Origin: Leisingera caerulea DSM 24564
GTDB lineage: Bacteria > Pseudomonadota > Alphaproteobacteria > Rhodobacterales > Rhodobacteraceae
Assembly (NCBI RefSeq): GCF_000473325.1
Contig: NZ_KI421513.1
Location: 3,233,217 to 3,297,216 of the forward strand
Length of the DNA stretch: 64,000 nt
Direction of reading: 5' to 3'
The translations under genes and the position numbers were made by a program. Shown piece after piece: positions 27,193 through 37,678 of the stretch (its first letter is position 1; every line of letters begins with the position of its first letter). The notes under the pieces are model-generated. The model was not told the origin of the DNA and made no database searches. It saw only the letters and a program-made list of their open reading frames with translations.

Positions 27193-27220
27193 GGCGCTCC
27201 CGGTTTTATCGGGAAGCGCC
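27193..27220 (+). terminator. Stem-loop between the small membrane gene and the coupling ATPase
   Basis: GGCGCTCCCG and CGGGAAGCGCC form a strong stem around GTTTTAT. There is no T run, so it may lower expression of the downstream ATPase relative to the small proteins instead of ending transcription. Confidence 0.4.
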
Positions 27221-27249
27221 AGGCCCTCCATCCCTTCAAGGACTGACGT

Positions 27250-28896
27250 GTGATGAACCACTATCAGGAAAACCCTTTCGGCTCAGCCCGCTTTGCAACG
27301 CCGCTGGAGGTGCGGGGAGCGTTTCGCGGCAAGGGCGGCTTGCCGATGGGGTTCCATCATGGCCGCCAGCTCTTTCATGATCAGCAAGCAGGCGCGCTTC
27401 TGATCGGCGGCGCTGGCTCGGGCAAGTTCACTACTGTGCTCTCTCACTTGTTGGCCGCACCTGGGCGCAAGGGAGAGCCGCAGCGTGTGCTGGCGGTTGA
27501 CCCCAAGGGGGAGATGGCAGCGGTGATCGGCCCCGGCCTCGTACACATGGGGGCGCATGTCTACTACGTGAATCCGTATCATCTGCACGGCCTGCCGAAC
27601 CATAGTTTGAACATCTACAGCCATTTGAAACCGGACGCTCCGGCGCTGGTGGCTGATACGCGGCGCGCGGCGCGGACATTGCTGCCGGAAAGCGGCGGCG
27701 GTGATGCCAGGTTCTTTGAGCAAAAGGCGCAGAACTGGGCTGATCCCTTGATCCGGGGGCTCGTGCATCGGGATGGCAGCGTGTCACCGCGCAGCCTTCA
27801 TGATCTGATCAGCATGATCCGGGCCGAACCCGAAGGCTGGGCGCAGATGGCCGAAACCATGGCCGCGCTGGGTGAGCCTGATTTGGACACGGCCTTCCGC
27901 GAAATGCTCGACATGGCGAAGCATAGCCGCAAGACTTATGACTCCGTTCTCAGCGAGATTACCAACGCCGTAGCCTTCATGAACGATCCGGCGTTGCAGC
28001 AAAGCTTTGTCGGTGAGGATGAGGCGGATTTCACGCTGGATGTACTGACCGAAGACAGCCAGCGCCCGGTGTTTGTTTTCCTGATGATGCCTGCCGAACT
28101 CATCGAACAGAACGCGCCGCTCATCCGGCAGTGTTTTTCGACCTTGCGCACCTTGAAGCAGCGCAAGCCCGGCGCGCCAACGGTCAATCTTGTGATCGAT
28201 GAGGCGGCGCAGCTTGGCCGTTTCCCGGAACTGTCCGAGTTCTATGCCATTGGCCGGGGCTTTGGTTTGTGTCCGCTCTGTGTCTATCAGGATTTGGGAC
28301 AAATCCGCCAAAACCTCGGCCCGACGGGTGCCATGACCCTGCAAGCCAATGCGGATGTTGAAATCTATCTTGGCGGCGGGCTGTCTGACCTTGAGACCGC
28401 GCAGCATCTCAGCCGAAAGCTGGGGCAGCAGACGCTAGCCGTTGATGATCCTCTCACGCAGGCCCGCGCAGCCAAGGCCAGGCGCGAGGCGTTGCACGGC
28501 ATTTTGTTCGAGGGGCGGGACGCGCTCAAGACGGGCATCGCCTTGCGGCATCTGGATATGGAGATGGCGCATAAGCGCAAGCAAGCCCGCGCCCTGATGA
28601 GCCCCGATGAAATCCTGACCATGCCCGCAAACAAGGCGCTCATCTGGGCGTCCGGCTACGGCATCCGCCCGTTTCTGGCAGACAAGGTGCCGTATTACAC
28701 GATCCGCCGTTATGCGGGGCGATATTTCCCGAACCCGTATTTTGATCGGGACATGGAGCGCGTGAAGGTGCGCGGTTTCTGGGGTGCGCGCTATCGTCGC
28801 GTGATCTGCGAGGCTGTGCCAACGCGCTACCGGGACTTCCCGCAATACCGCTCCGGTGAATGGCGCTTCATCAAGGGCTATCGCCCCAAAACGTAA
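27250..28896 (+). CDS. VirD4/TraG-type coupling ATPase without a membrane domain
   Basis: A 548-residue type IV coupling protein. It starts directly at the region that normally follows the membrane helices (NPFGSARFATPLEVR); no transmembrane segment is seen. Walker A is GGAGSGKFTT, with Phe after the lysine, and Walker B is VNLVIDEAAQLGRFPEL. Other family blocks: VDPKGEMA, NAVAFMNDP and YQDLGQIRQNLG. It should bring the relaxase-DNA complex to a transfer channel, using one provided by a helper. Start is GTG 27250 or ATG 27253; AAGGA (27237-27241) suits the former better. Confidence 0.85.
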   Translation: MMNHYQENPFGSARFATPLEVRGAFRGKGGLPMGFHHGRQLFHDQQAGALLIGGAGSGKFTTVLSHLLAAPGRKGEPQRVLAVDPKGEMAAVIGPGLVHMGAHVYYVNPYHLHGLPNHSLNIYSHLKPDAPALVADTRRAARTLLPESGGGDARFFEQKAQNWADPLIRGLVHRDGSVSPRSLHDLISMIRAEPEGWAQMAETMAALGEPDLDTAFREMLDMAKHSRKTYDSVLSEITNAVAFMNDPALQQSFVGEDEADFTLDVLTEDSQRPVFVFLMMPAELIEQNAPLIRQCFSTLRTLKQRKPGAPTVNLVIDEAAQLGRFPELSEFYAIGRGFGLCPLCVYQDLGQIRQNLGPTGAMTLQANADVEIYLGGGLSDLETAQHLSRKLGQQTLAVDDPLTQARAAKARREALHGILFEGRDALKTGIALRHLDMEMAHKRKQARALMSPDEILTMPANKALIWASGYGIRPFLADKVPYYTIRRYAGRYFPNPYFDRDMERVKVRGFWGARYRRVICEAVPTRYRDFPQYRSGEWRFIKGYRPKT

Positions 28897-29036
28897 CGCT
28901 GGCGCAGGCTCCACGCCTTACGAGACAGCAACAAGTGAACGCGAGGTTTATTTGCATAATGCAACCCATGGATGTTATTATGAAAATATACAAAAGGCGT
29001 AACTCCCGCGCTGAGCGCTGGATAGACGCCAAGAGG

Positions 29037-29067
29037 CTCACATCGGGGTCTGATCCGCCGATGTGAG
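29037..29067. repeat. 10-bp perfect inverted repeat
   Basis: CTCACATCGG (29037-29046) pairs with CCGATGTGAG (29058-29067) across an 11-nt loop. Strong hairpin without a T run. Could end the coupling-protein transcript or be a protein-binding site. Confidence 0.5.
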
Positions 29068-29075
29068 AAGCCAGA

Positions 29076-29103
29076 GCGCAATCCTCACTGGGGTGAGGTG
29101 CGC
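29076..29103. promoter_or_regulatory. Hairpin sharing motifs with the region upstream of mobC
   Basis: GCGCA-AT-CCTCAC pairs with GTGAGG-TGCGC around TGGG. The GAGCGCAATC and TGAGGTGCG parts also occur at 2860-2901 before mobC, so the same protein may act at both. Candidate oriT half-site or operator. Confidence 0.4.
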
Positions 29104-29200
29104 CAACAGACAAGCACCAGATCAAGACACGTCCTGGCCGCGCGGGGTTCCTGCGTGAACCGTTTGCTGCGGCCTGATGAAACGCTGAAAGGGAATTTCG

Positions 29201-29502
29201 ATGGACGGAAATGCAGGCGAGAACATTACCCGGAAGTTCAACGAGTTGATGGCTTCTGGAACTCACGAGAAGACCGTAACGGTTGATTTGGAGAAGTACC
29301 GCCACCACGTCGAAGGGATGGGTTTGACGGAAGATCAGGAGCGCGAAGCTCTGGAAGCCGTCTGGATGTTGTTGGTTGGGTTGATGGATTGCGGCTACCA
29401 AATTGTTTTTCCTGAAGAAAGCTGTGGAAAAGCCGCTGATACTGACTCGGCACCTCCACAGGCCGATTCGGCTGCGCTAAACTCCTTTCATCAGGAAAGA
29501 GA

Positions 29503-29506
<4 letters not shown>
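29201..29506 (+). CDS. Small acidic protein upstream of the recombinase
   Basis: A 101-residue acidic protein (NITRKFNELMASGTHEKTVT, then a helix-rich middle REALEAVWMLLVGLMDCGYQ). Ribosome site GAAAGGGA. Its stop overlaps the recombinase GTG start (GTGA, 29503-29506), so it is coupled to it and may be a recombination directionality factor or other control protein. That is inference from position only. Confidence 0.6.
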
Positions 29507-31221
<1,715 letters not shown>

Positions 31222-31224
31222 AAA

Positions 31225-31256
31225 CAAAAAAGCCTGCCCCGGGACGGGCAGGCTTG
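31225..31256 (-). terminator. Rho-independent terminator of the DUF882 gene
   Basis: AAGCCTGCCC and GGGCAGGCTT form a strong stem (31230-31255), followed on the minus strand by a T run. It lies just downstream of the minus-strand DUF882 gene. Confidence 0.75.
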
Positions 31257-31279
31257 CATTCTTGCAATGCGAGCTACGG

Positions 31280-31849
31280 TCAGCCGCGCCAGGTGCGGAC
31301 AACACCGCAATCCATATGCACAAAATTCGAACGCTGATACTTGCCGACACCACCGGCACGGCAGGCTTCGGCGGCTTTGGCCATCTGCGACACCGAGCGC
31401 GACGCCAGCCGCAGGTCAGCAGCCTGGCCGCGCATGTGCAGCGAGTTCTTGGCCACCCCGCGGGAGCGGCTGCGCAGCATCGCATTGGTCTTGGGGCTGC
31501 GGTAACCGGACAGCAGCATGTAGGGCTCGTTCACATCCAGAAGATTGTGCGAGGCTGCCATGATGTCGATGGTGCGCAGGTCGATTTCCTTCACATCATC
31601 GGTGCGCCAGTCGCGCATGAAGTGGTTGATCTCCTTGACGGCGTCTTTGATGTACTGGCCGTCGATCCAATACACCATGTCCACACGCTCGCCGGTGCGG
31701 CCAGAATACATGCGGATGCGCCGGATATCGCCGCCGCCGCGCAAAAAGCCTGCTGCATTTGAGAAAGTTGGGGCTGCTGCCACTGCGGTTGCAGCAAATA
31801 CACCCAAAAGAGAACGCCGGGAGATCCCCGTGCCCGTGGTTTCTGCCAT
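31280..31849 (-). CDS. DUF882 (YcbK-like) Tat-exported peptidase-family protein
   Basis: A 189-residue protein with a twin-arginine signal (ISRRSLLGVFAATAVAAAP). The mature part matches DUF882/YcbK, related to M15 D-Ala-D-Ala peptidases: LLSGYRSPKTNAML, NSLHMRGQAADLRL (zinc His and Asp) and SNFVHMDCGVVRTW (second His). It probably trims peptidoglycan in the periplasm. It is divergent from an L,D-transpeptidase gene, which also works on peptidoglycan. Confidence 0.88.
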   Translation of the reverse strand: MAETTGTGISRRSLLGVFAATAVAAAPTFSNAAGFLRGGGDIRRIRMYSGRTGERVDMVYWIDGQYIKDAVKEINHFMRDWRTDDVKEIDLRTIDIMAASHNLLDVNEPYMLLSGYRSPKTNAMLRSRSRGVAKNSLHMRGQAADLRLASRSVSQMAKAAEACRAGGVGKYQRSNFVHMDCGVVRTWRG

Positions 31850-32196
31850 TGATACTGCGCCGTCCCGTACGCTGTTAGTCCTGCCTAATTGCCCGATGTT
31901 ACGGGCTCGTCAACGCTCGTAGTTAACGTGCGGCATGTATGGCACAGTGAGAATCCTGTTCCAACATTTCTTTGCCGCACTGTAACGTATGACCGGGTTT
32001 TCGGCGATTTCTTGCGCAAAAGGGGAGGGGCATGGAACTTTTCCCCGCGACTGTTGCAGGCGGGTTTCATAGACGCGGCAACGGTGCATCAGGGTTAACT
32101 TTTCGCGATTGTGAGTGGACAACGCAGGCTGGCATTTACCAGAATTTCAGATAGGCACTGCCAAAATTGGAAAAACGGCACAAGGACCGGAAATTT
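31850..32196. other. Divergent intergenic region, DUF882 / L,D-transpeptidase
   Basis: A 347-bp gap between two divergent envelope genes. It should contain both promoters. I see no clear hairpin, repeat or RNA gene. Confidence 0.5.
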
Positions 32197-33825
32197 ATGA
32201 CGCGCGCATCCGCTGGATATTTTTTGCCGGGGCTCAAGGCAGGGCTTTTCGCCCTGGCGCTGGGAGGCCTGGCCGCCGGAACCATTGCCGGCGCCGCGCA
32301 GGCAGACATACCGGCGGCATTCCGTCAGGCTGTGGCAGAGGCGGCCTCCACCGATGACGCGGTTGCCAGATTCTACCGGGAGAGCGGCTACCAGGCGATC
32401 TGGACCGGCCCGGATGAGGCATCGCGCCAGCGCCGCAGCGCGCTGCTGGCCGCATTGAACGAAACCCGCGCCCACGGGCTGCCGGACCGCTCCGCAGAAG
32501 TCAGCAGGCTGGTGCAGCTGATGCGGCAGGCCCGCACCACCCGCGATTTCGGCATGGCCGAGGCGGCGCTGAGCAAGGCGCTGGTGGACTATGCCACCGA
32601 TCTGCAAACCGGGCTGCTGGTGCCCTCGCGGATTGATGACGGCTTGGTGCGCAAGAAACATACCGTGGATGGCGCCAGTTTCCTGGCCGGGATCCGTGAC
32701 ACCCAGCCCTATGCCTTTATGCGCAGCCTGGTTCCGGCGTCTCCGCAATACCGTGGTTTGATGCGCGAAAAACTGCGTCTAGAACAGGTTCTGGCTGCCG
32801 GCGGCTGGGGACCTGCGGTGCAGGCCAAGAAGCTGGAACCGGGCGATCAGGGCCCGGCAGTCATCGCCCTGCGCAACAGGCTGATGGCGATGGGCTATCT
32901 GCAGCGCAGCGCCGCGCGCAGCTATGACGCCGCGCTGGAGCAGGCGGTGCAGCGCTTCCAGGCCGATCACGGGCTGGAAACCGACGGTGTGGCTGGCGCC
33001 GGCACCCTGGCAGAAGTCAACAAGCCGGTCAGCAGCCGCCTTAAATCGGTGATCGTCGCGATGGAGCGGGAGCGCTGGCTGACCCCGGACCGGGGCGAGC
33101 GCCATATCCTGGTCAATCAGACCGATTTCACCGCCAAGATCGTCGACAATGGCGACGTGACCTTTGAAACCCGCTCGGTGATCGGCAAGAACACCCACGA
33201 CCGCCGCAGCCCAGAATTCTCCGACGAGATGGAGCATATGGTGATCAATCCGAGCTGGTACGTGCCGCGCTCGATCATCACCAAGGAATACCTGCCCAAG
33301 CTGCGGAACAACCCCAACGCTGTCGGCCATATCCAGATCACCGACCGCCGCGGCCGGGTGGTGAACCGCGGCTCGGCCGACTTCTCGCAGTATACCGCGC
33401 GGAACTTCCCCTATTCCATGCGCCAGCCTCCCAGCCGCAGCAATGCGCTGGGTCTGGTCAAGTTCATGTTCCCGAACAAATACAACATCTATCTGCACGA
33501 CACCCCGCAAAAGAGCCTGTTTGCACGCGAAGTGCGCGCCTTCTCGCATGGCTGTATCCGTCTGGCGCAGCCGTTTGAGTTTGCCTATGCGCTGCTGGCG
33601 CGCCAGACTGAGGATCCAAAGGCCTTCTTCCACCGCATCCTGAACAGCGGCCGGGAAACCAAGGTCGATCTGGAGCAGAAGGTGCCGGTGCACATCATCT
33701 ACCGGACAGCGGTCGTGTCGAGCAAAGGCCGTGCGGAATTCCGCCGCGATGTCTATGGCCGCGACGCCAAGATCTGGGCGGCACTGGAACGGGCAGGGGT
33801 GGTGCTGCCCAGCGTTCAAGGGTAA
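32197..33825 (+). CDS. L,D-transpeptidase (YcbB-like)
   Basis: A 542-residue exported enzyme. After the signal peptide (GLKAGLFALALGGLAAGTI) come a scaffold region, a peptidoglycan-binding domain (about 215-275; LEPGDQGPAVIALRNRLMAM) and a YkuD domain with the catalytic SHGCIRL motif (H451, C453). It forms 3-3 cross-links in peptidoglycan. Start at 32197 has AAGGA 10 nt upstream; the frame extends to 32167 but without a better site. Length and order match E. coli YcbB (LdtD). Confidence 0.9.
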   Translation: MTRASAGYFLPGLKAGLFALALGGLAAGTIAGAAQADIPAAFRQAVAEAASTDDAVARFYRESGYQAIWTGPDEASRQRRSALLAALNETRAHGLPDRSAEVSRLVQLMRQARTTRDFGMAEAALSKALVDYATDLQTGLLVPSRIDDGLVRKKHTVDGASFLAGIRDTQPYAFMRSLVPASPQYRGLMREKLRLEQVLAAGGWGPAVQAKKLEPGDQGPAVIALRNRLMAMGYLQRSAARSYDAALEQAVQRFQADHGLETDGVAGAGTLAEVNKPVSSRLKSVIVAMERERWLTPDRGERHILVNQTDFTAKIVDNGDVTFETRSVIGKNTHDRRSPEFSDEMEHMVINPSWYVPRSIITKEYLPKLRNNPNAVGHIQITDRRGRVVNRGSADFSQYTARNFPYSMRQPPSRSNALGLVKFMFPNKYNIYLHDTPQKSLFAREVRAFSHGCIRLAQPFEFAYALLARQTEDPKAFFHRILNSGRETKVDLEQKVPVHIIYRTAVVSSKGRAEFRRDVYGRDAKIWAALERAGVVLPSVQG

Positions 33826-33864
33826 ATACCGGGCCCATACAGGATTATTCTGAAAGGGCCTGCC

Positions 33865-34938
33865 ATGTTCACAATCCGCCAGATCGCCGAGTCCCTGGGC
33901 GCTGAAGCCCAGGGCGACCTGGACCTGCAGATCGCAGGCGCGGCTGAACCGCAGGATGCCGAAGCCGGCCAGATTGCCATGGCGATGGCGCCGAAATACG
34001 CGGACGGCCTGCAGGCAGGCAATGCGCAGGCCGCCGTGCTGTGGGAAGGCGCGGACTGGCAGTCCTACGGTCTCAAGGCTGCGATCTTTGCCCCGCGCCC
34101 GCGGATGACCATGGCCGGTGTGACCGCCATGCTGGATCGCGGGCAGGGGTTCCCTTCCGGCATCCACCCCTCCGCCGTCGTCGATCCCAGCGCCGAGCTG
34201 GGCGAGGGCGTCTCTGTGGGGCCGCTGACGGTTGTTGCAGCCGGAGCGAAGATCGGCGCGCGTTCGGTCATCGGCCCGCACTGCTATATCGGTGCGGATG
34301 CGGTGATTGGCGCGGATGCCCAGCTGCGCGAGATGGTCTCCATCGGCGCCCGCGCCACCATCGGCGAACGCTTCCGCGCCCAGCCAGGCGCGCGGGTCGG
34401 CGGTGACGGGTTCTCCTATGTGACACCGGAAGTGTCGGGCGCCGAAAACGTCCGCAAGACACTGGGGGATCAGGGCGAGGCCAAAGCGCAATCCTGGGCA
34501 CGCATTCATTCGCTGGGCGCTGTCACCATCGGCGATGATGTGGAGCTCGGCTCCAACTGCACCATCGACAACGGCACCATTCGCGACACCGTGATCGGCA
34601 ACGGCACCAAGCTCGACAACCTGGTTCACGTCGGCCACAACACCCGCGTCGGCAACGACTGCCTGTTGTGCGGCCAGACCGGGATCTCCGGTTCGGTGGA
34701 CATTGGCAACAATGTTGTGCTGGGCGGCCAGGCCGGTGTGGTCGACAATATCTTTATCGGCGACGGCGTGATCGCCGGCGGCGGCACCAAGATTCTGTCG
34801 AATGTGCCCGCAGGCCGGGTGATCATGGGCTACCCCGGCGTCAAGATGGAGACCCACACCGAGATGTATAAGGCACAGCGCCGCCTGCCGCGGCTGATGC
34901 GTGACATCGAATTGTTAAAAAAGGCTGTTTTCAAGTAA
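33865..34938 (+). CDS. lpxD: LpxD-like UDP-3-O-acylglucosamine N-acyltransferase
   Basis: A 357-residue acyltransferase. The N-terminal domain binds uridine (MFTIRQIAESLGAEAQGD); the rest is a left-handed beta-helix of hexapeptide repeats, with the catalytic histidine in LDNLVHVGHNTRVG and a C-terminal helix. LpxD adds a 3-hydroxyacyl chain to lipid A precursor using acyl-ACP. Here it is followed by a dedicated acyl carrier protein and a ketoacyl synthase instead of lpxA/lpxB, so it may be a specialised or second copy. Confidence 0.85.
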   Translation: MFTIRQIAESLGAEAQGDLDLQIAGAAEPQDAEAGQIAMAMAPKYADGLQAGNAQAAVLWEGADWQSYGLKAAIFAPRPRMTMAGVTAMLDRGQGFPSGIHPSAVVDPSAELGEGVSVGPLTVVAAGAKIGARSVIGPHCYIGADAVIGADAQLREMVSIGARATIGERFRAQPGARVGGDGFSYVTPEVSGAENVRKTLGDQGEAKAQSWARIHSLGAVTIGDDVELGSNCTIDNGTIRDTVIGNGTKLDNLVHVGHNTRVGNDCLLCGQTGISGSVDIGNNVVLGGQAGVVDNIFIGDGVIAGGGTKILSNVPAGRVIMGYPGVKMETHTEMYKAQRRLPRLMRDIELLKKAVFK

Positions 34939-34986
34939 CGGCCGAATACCTACATCAGCCTCAGGCAGAATATCAGGGATCCCTAC

Positions 34987-35244
34987 ATGAGCACGCAGGA
35001 CAAGGTCATTGCAATCATTGCCGAACAGGCGGTTCTGGAGCCTTCGGATGTGACCCTCGACAGCACCCTGGAGGATCTTGGCATCGACAGCCTGGGGCTG
35101 GTTGAAAGCATCTTCGCGATCGAGGAGGAGTTCGACATTTCGATTCCCTTCAACGCCAACGAGCCTGGGAAAAGCGATTTCGACATCTCCAATGTGGCGG
35201 CCATCGTCGCGGGCATCGACAAGCTGATACTGGAAAAGGCGTAA
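34987..35244 (+). CDS. Specialised acyl carrier protein
   Basis: An 85-residue ACP with the phosphopantetheine serine at S35 in LGIDSLGLVE. The sequence after it (SIFAIEEEFDISIPF) resembles AcpXL-type carriers more than the housekeeping AcpP. It lies between lpxD and a KAS gene, so it probably carries the acyl chain made by that KAS for LpxD or a related transferase. The link is inferred from gene order. Confidence 0.85.
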   Translation: MSTQDKVIAIIAEQAVLEPSDVTLDSTLEDLGIDSLGLVESIFAIEEEFDISIPFNANEPGKSDFDISNVAAIVAGIDKLILEKA

Positions 35245-35252
35245 GCCCTCTT

Positions 35253-36461
35253 ATGAAGCGCGTAGTCATTACCGGGGCCGGGACCATCAATGCATTGGGC
35301 CACTCGGTGCCCGCCACGCTGGAGGCCATGCGCGAAGGCCGCTGCGGCATCGGGGAGCTGGAATTCCGCGATGTGGAGCGGCTGGCGATCCGGATAGGCG
35401 GCCAGGTTCGCGGGTTCGAGGCCGAAGGCCGGTTCAACCGCCAGCAGATGAGCCTTTATGACCGCTTTACCCAATTTACTCTGACCGCGGCCAAGGAAGC
35501 GATTGAGCAGTCCGGGCTGGAGTTTCATGGCGAGCTGTCTGCCAAGGCCGGCGTTGTTCTGGGCAACTCCGGCGGCGGCATGCAGACGCTGGATGAGAAC
35601 TACCGCAGCGTTTACGAGGACGGCAAGAACCGGGTGCATCCCTTTGTGGTGCCCAAGCTGATGAACAATGCTGCGGCCGGCCATGTGTCGATGCAGTTCA
35701 ACCTCAAGGGGCCCAGCTTTACCGTCTCCACCGCCTGCGCGTCCTCTAACCACGCGATGGCGCAGGCGTTTCAGATGGTGCGTTCGGGTATGAGCCCGGT
35801 GATGATCACCGGCGGCTCGGAATCGATGCTGTGTTTTGGCGGTGTTAAGGCCTGGGAGGGGTTGCGGGTGATGTCCAAGGACGCCTGCCGCCCGTTCAGC
35901 GCCAACCGCAACGGCATGGTGCAGGGCGAAGGCGCCGGTGTTTTCGTGTTCGAGGAATATGACCACGCCAAAGCGCGCGGAGCGGAGATCCTGTGCGAGG
36001 TTATCGGTTTCGCAATGTCCTCTGACGCTGCCGACATTGTCATGCCCAGCAAGCAGGGCGCCGCGCGGGCCATTTCGGGGGCGCTGCAGGATGCCCGCGT
36101 CAGCGCGTCCGAGGTTGGCTATATCAACGCGCATGGCACCGGAACGGCGGCCAATGACAAAACCGAATGCGCCGCGGTGGCGGATGTGTTCGGCCCCCAG
36201 GCGGACAATCTGATGATCTCCTCCACCAAATCCATGCACGGCCACCTGATCGGCGGCACCGGCGCGGTGGAACTGCTGGCCTGCATCATGGCACTGCGCG
36301 ACGGGGTGATTGCCCCGACCATCGGCTATGAGGAACCGGATCCTGAATGCAATCTGGATGTGGTCCCGAACGAGGCGCGCGAGGCACGGGTTGAGGTGGC
36401 TCTGTCGAATGCCTTTGCGTTTGGCGGGCTGAACGCGGTGCTGGCCCTGCGCAGGGTCTGA
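35253..36461 (+). CDS. Beta-ketoacyl-ACP synthase (KAS I/II type)
   Basis: A 402-residue condensing enzyme. The triad is visible: C162 in VSTACASSN, His in NAHGTGTAANDK and His in KSMHGHLIGG. It elongates acyl-ACP using malonyl-ACP. It begins 8 nt after the acp gene, so the two work together. The sequence is FabF-like but distant from a housekeeping FabF context (no fabD/fabG). A terminator follows. Confidence 0.88.
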   Translation: MKRVVITGAGTINALGHSVPATLEAMREGRCGIGELEFRDVERLAIRIGGQVRGFEAEGRFNRQQMSLYDRFTQFTLTAAKEAIEQSGLEFHGELSAKAGVVLGNSGGGMQTLDENYRSVYEDGKNRVHPFVVPKLMNNAAAGHVSMQFNLKGPSFTVSTACASSNHAMAQAFQMVRSGMSPVMITGGSESMLCFGGVKAWEGLRVMSKDACRPFSANRNGMVQGEGAGVFVFEEYDHAKARGAEILCEVIGFAMSSDAADIVMPSKQGAARAISGALQDARVSASEVGYINAHGTGTAANDKTECAAVADVFGPQADNLMISSTKSMHGHLIGGTGAVELLACIMALRDGVIAPTIGYEEPDPECNLDVVPNEAREARVEVALSNAFAFGGLNAVLALRRV

Positions 36462-36475
36462 GGCCCGCAAACGAA

Positions 36476-36515
36476 AACGCCGCGGCCCTGGGGGCACGCG
36501 GCGTTTCCGTTTTTC
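36476..36515. terminator. Bidirectional terminator between KAS and IalB genes
   Basis: AAACGCCGCG and CGCGGCGTTT form a 10-bp stem; TCCGTTTTT follows on the plus strand. It lies between two convergent genes and can serve both. Confidence 0.7.
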
Positions 36516-36531
36516 AGGCGGGTGTCAGGCG

Positions 36532-37182
36532 TTACTGCTTGACCACGTCCACCACGTCATAACCGGCGGTGAAGCCGCTCAGCGACAGCTTCATTTCCAC
36601 CACCTGATCCGGGGCCGGCGCCGGGCGCAGCGACAGGGTCGCTGCCTTACCCTTTTTAAAGGCGTCGATATCGCCTTGGGTCAGGCCGATTTGCGCCACG
36701 CAGCCCAGCTGGTTGCAGAAGGAATAATTGTAGCGCTTGGCCGGTGCGCCGTCGATCGAGATGGTCAGCGCCGCCGGCAGCAGGGTTTCCAGCGGCACGA
36801 TCACGGTGGCGCCGGCAACAGCCTGGCCGCCCTGCTGATCAATCCGGAACAGTGACACCTCGGCAATCGGGTTGCCCTGCGGGCCGGACAGAATTTGCAG
36901 CAGCGAGCAAGGGTCGGTCTCGCCTTCGGTCTTAATGCAGGCCAGATCCCAATCGCCGTGCTTCTCTTTGGAATAGCGCTGGCCCAGCTGCGGGTCTGTG
37001 TTGACCGGTTCGCCAAGATCAAGAATATCGTCCGCGGTCGATTCCGCCTTCTCGCCTTGCTCAGCCTGTTCTGCGGTTTCCGCCCCGGCGGTCTCCTCTT
37101 CCGCCGCCGTTTCCTGCGCTGCCAGCGGTGCGGTCATGGCCAGCAGTGCGGCCAGCGTGATCGGGGTCAGGGACTTCAACAT
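36532..37182 (-). CDS. IalB-family (invasion-associated locus B) periplasmic protein
   Basis: A 216-residue exported protein: signal peptide ending MTAPLAAQE, an acidic low-complexity linker (ETAAEEETAGAETAEQAEQG), then the IalB domain (KEKHGDWDLACIKT; four cysteines, for example CSLLQ and FCNQLGC, probably forming disulfides). In Bartonella IalB aids erythrocyte invasion; in free-living alphaproteobacteria the role is unknown. The acidic linker is unusually rich in E and A. Confidence 0.85.
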   Translation of the reverse strand: MLKSLTPITLAALLAMTAPLAAQETAAEEETAGAETAEQAEQGEKAESTADDILDLGEPVNTDPQLGQRYSKEKHGDWDLACIKTEGETDPCSLLQILSGPQGNPIAEVSLFRIDQQGGQAVAGATVIVPLETLLPAALTISIDGAPAKRYNYSFCNQLGCVAQIGLTQGDIDAFKKGKAATLSLRPAPAPDQVVEMKLSLSGFTAGYDVVDVVKQ

Positions 37183-37678
37183 GAATGCCTCATTTTTCTA
37201 CAGACGCTGCTTTCGCGTGTAACACGCTGCCCGGGCAGTGTCAGGTCAATATCAAACGATCAGCGGGGAATTCCGCCCAGACCGTTTCAACCGTGGAAGT
37301 TGCTGAATAAGAACAAAAAAGGGAACCCGCTGGTTCCCTTTTTCGTATTTGCGTCTCCCCGTCGGACTGGCCGACTTAGTTATTGCGTAGGACGTTACGA
37401 AAGGGCTGGCCATCGGTCAACATGCAAGTTCAAAAAAATGCAGTTCGGCCCTGGTTTGACGGAAATAGCCCGGAATTGCGGGACCTTGCGGAGCCGGCTG
37501 CCTGATTTCCAGGCAGTTACGCCAAAAAGAAGGCCGTGCACAAGGCACGGCCAGTCTGACAGGGAGGAAATGTCCGCCACGGCAACCGCAAGTGCAGGGG
37601 CGGGCAAGATTGACTATCGCACCGAAAAGTTAAGTTTGTATTGTTATCCACAGGCAAAAAAGCGGACAGGGGACAGGT
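37183..37678. other. 496-bp intergenic region with hairpins and a possible leader
   Basis: It holds the ialB-family promoter at its left and a strong palindromic hairpin, GGGAACC-CGCT-GGTTCCC (37321-37338), flanked by A and T runs that make it a bidirectional terminator. A second hairpin, GGCCGTGC-ACAA-GGCACGGCC (around 37537), has a T run on the minus strand. A short leader frame precedes the HerA-like gene. Confidence 0.5.

Larger units (their letters stand above)
28897..29200. other. 304-bp non-coding region with two strong hairpins
   Basis: No gene seen. It contains the inverted repeats at 29037-29067 and 29076-29103, described separately, between the coupling ATPase and recombinase genes. 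Possibly a terminator region, a transfer origin or a control site. Confidence 0.45.

Noticed and set aside
32779..34857. 692-codon minus-strand frame
   Set aside because: Antisense to the L,D-transpeptidase and lpxD, which have clear motifs.
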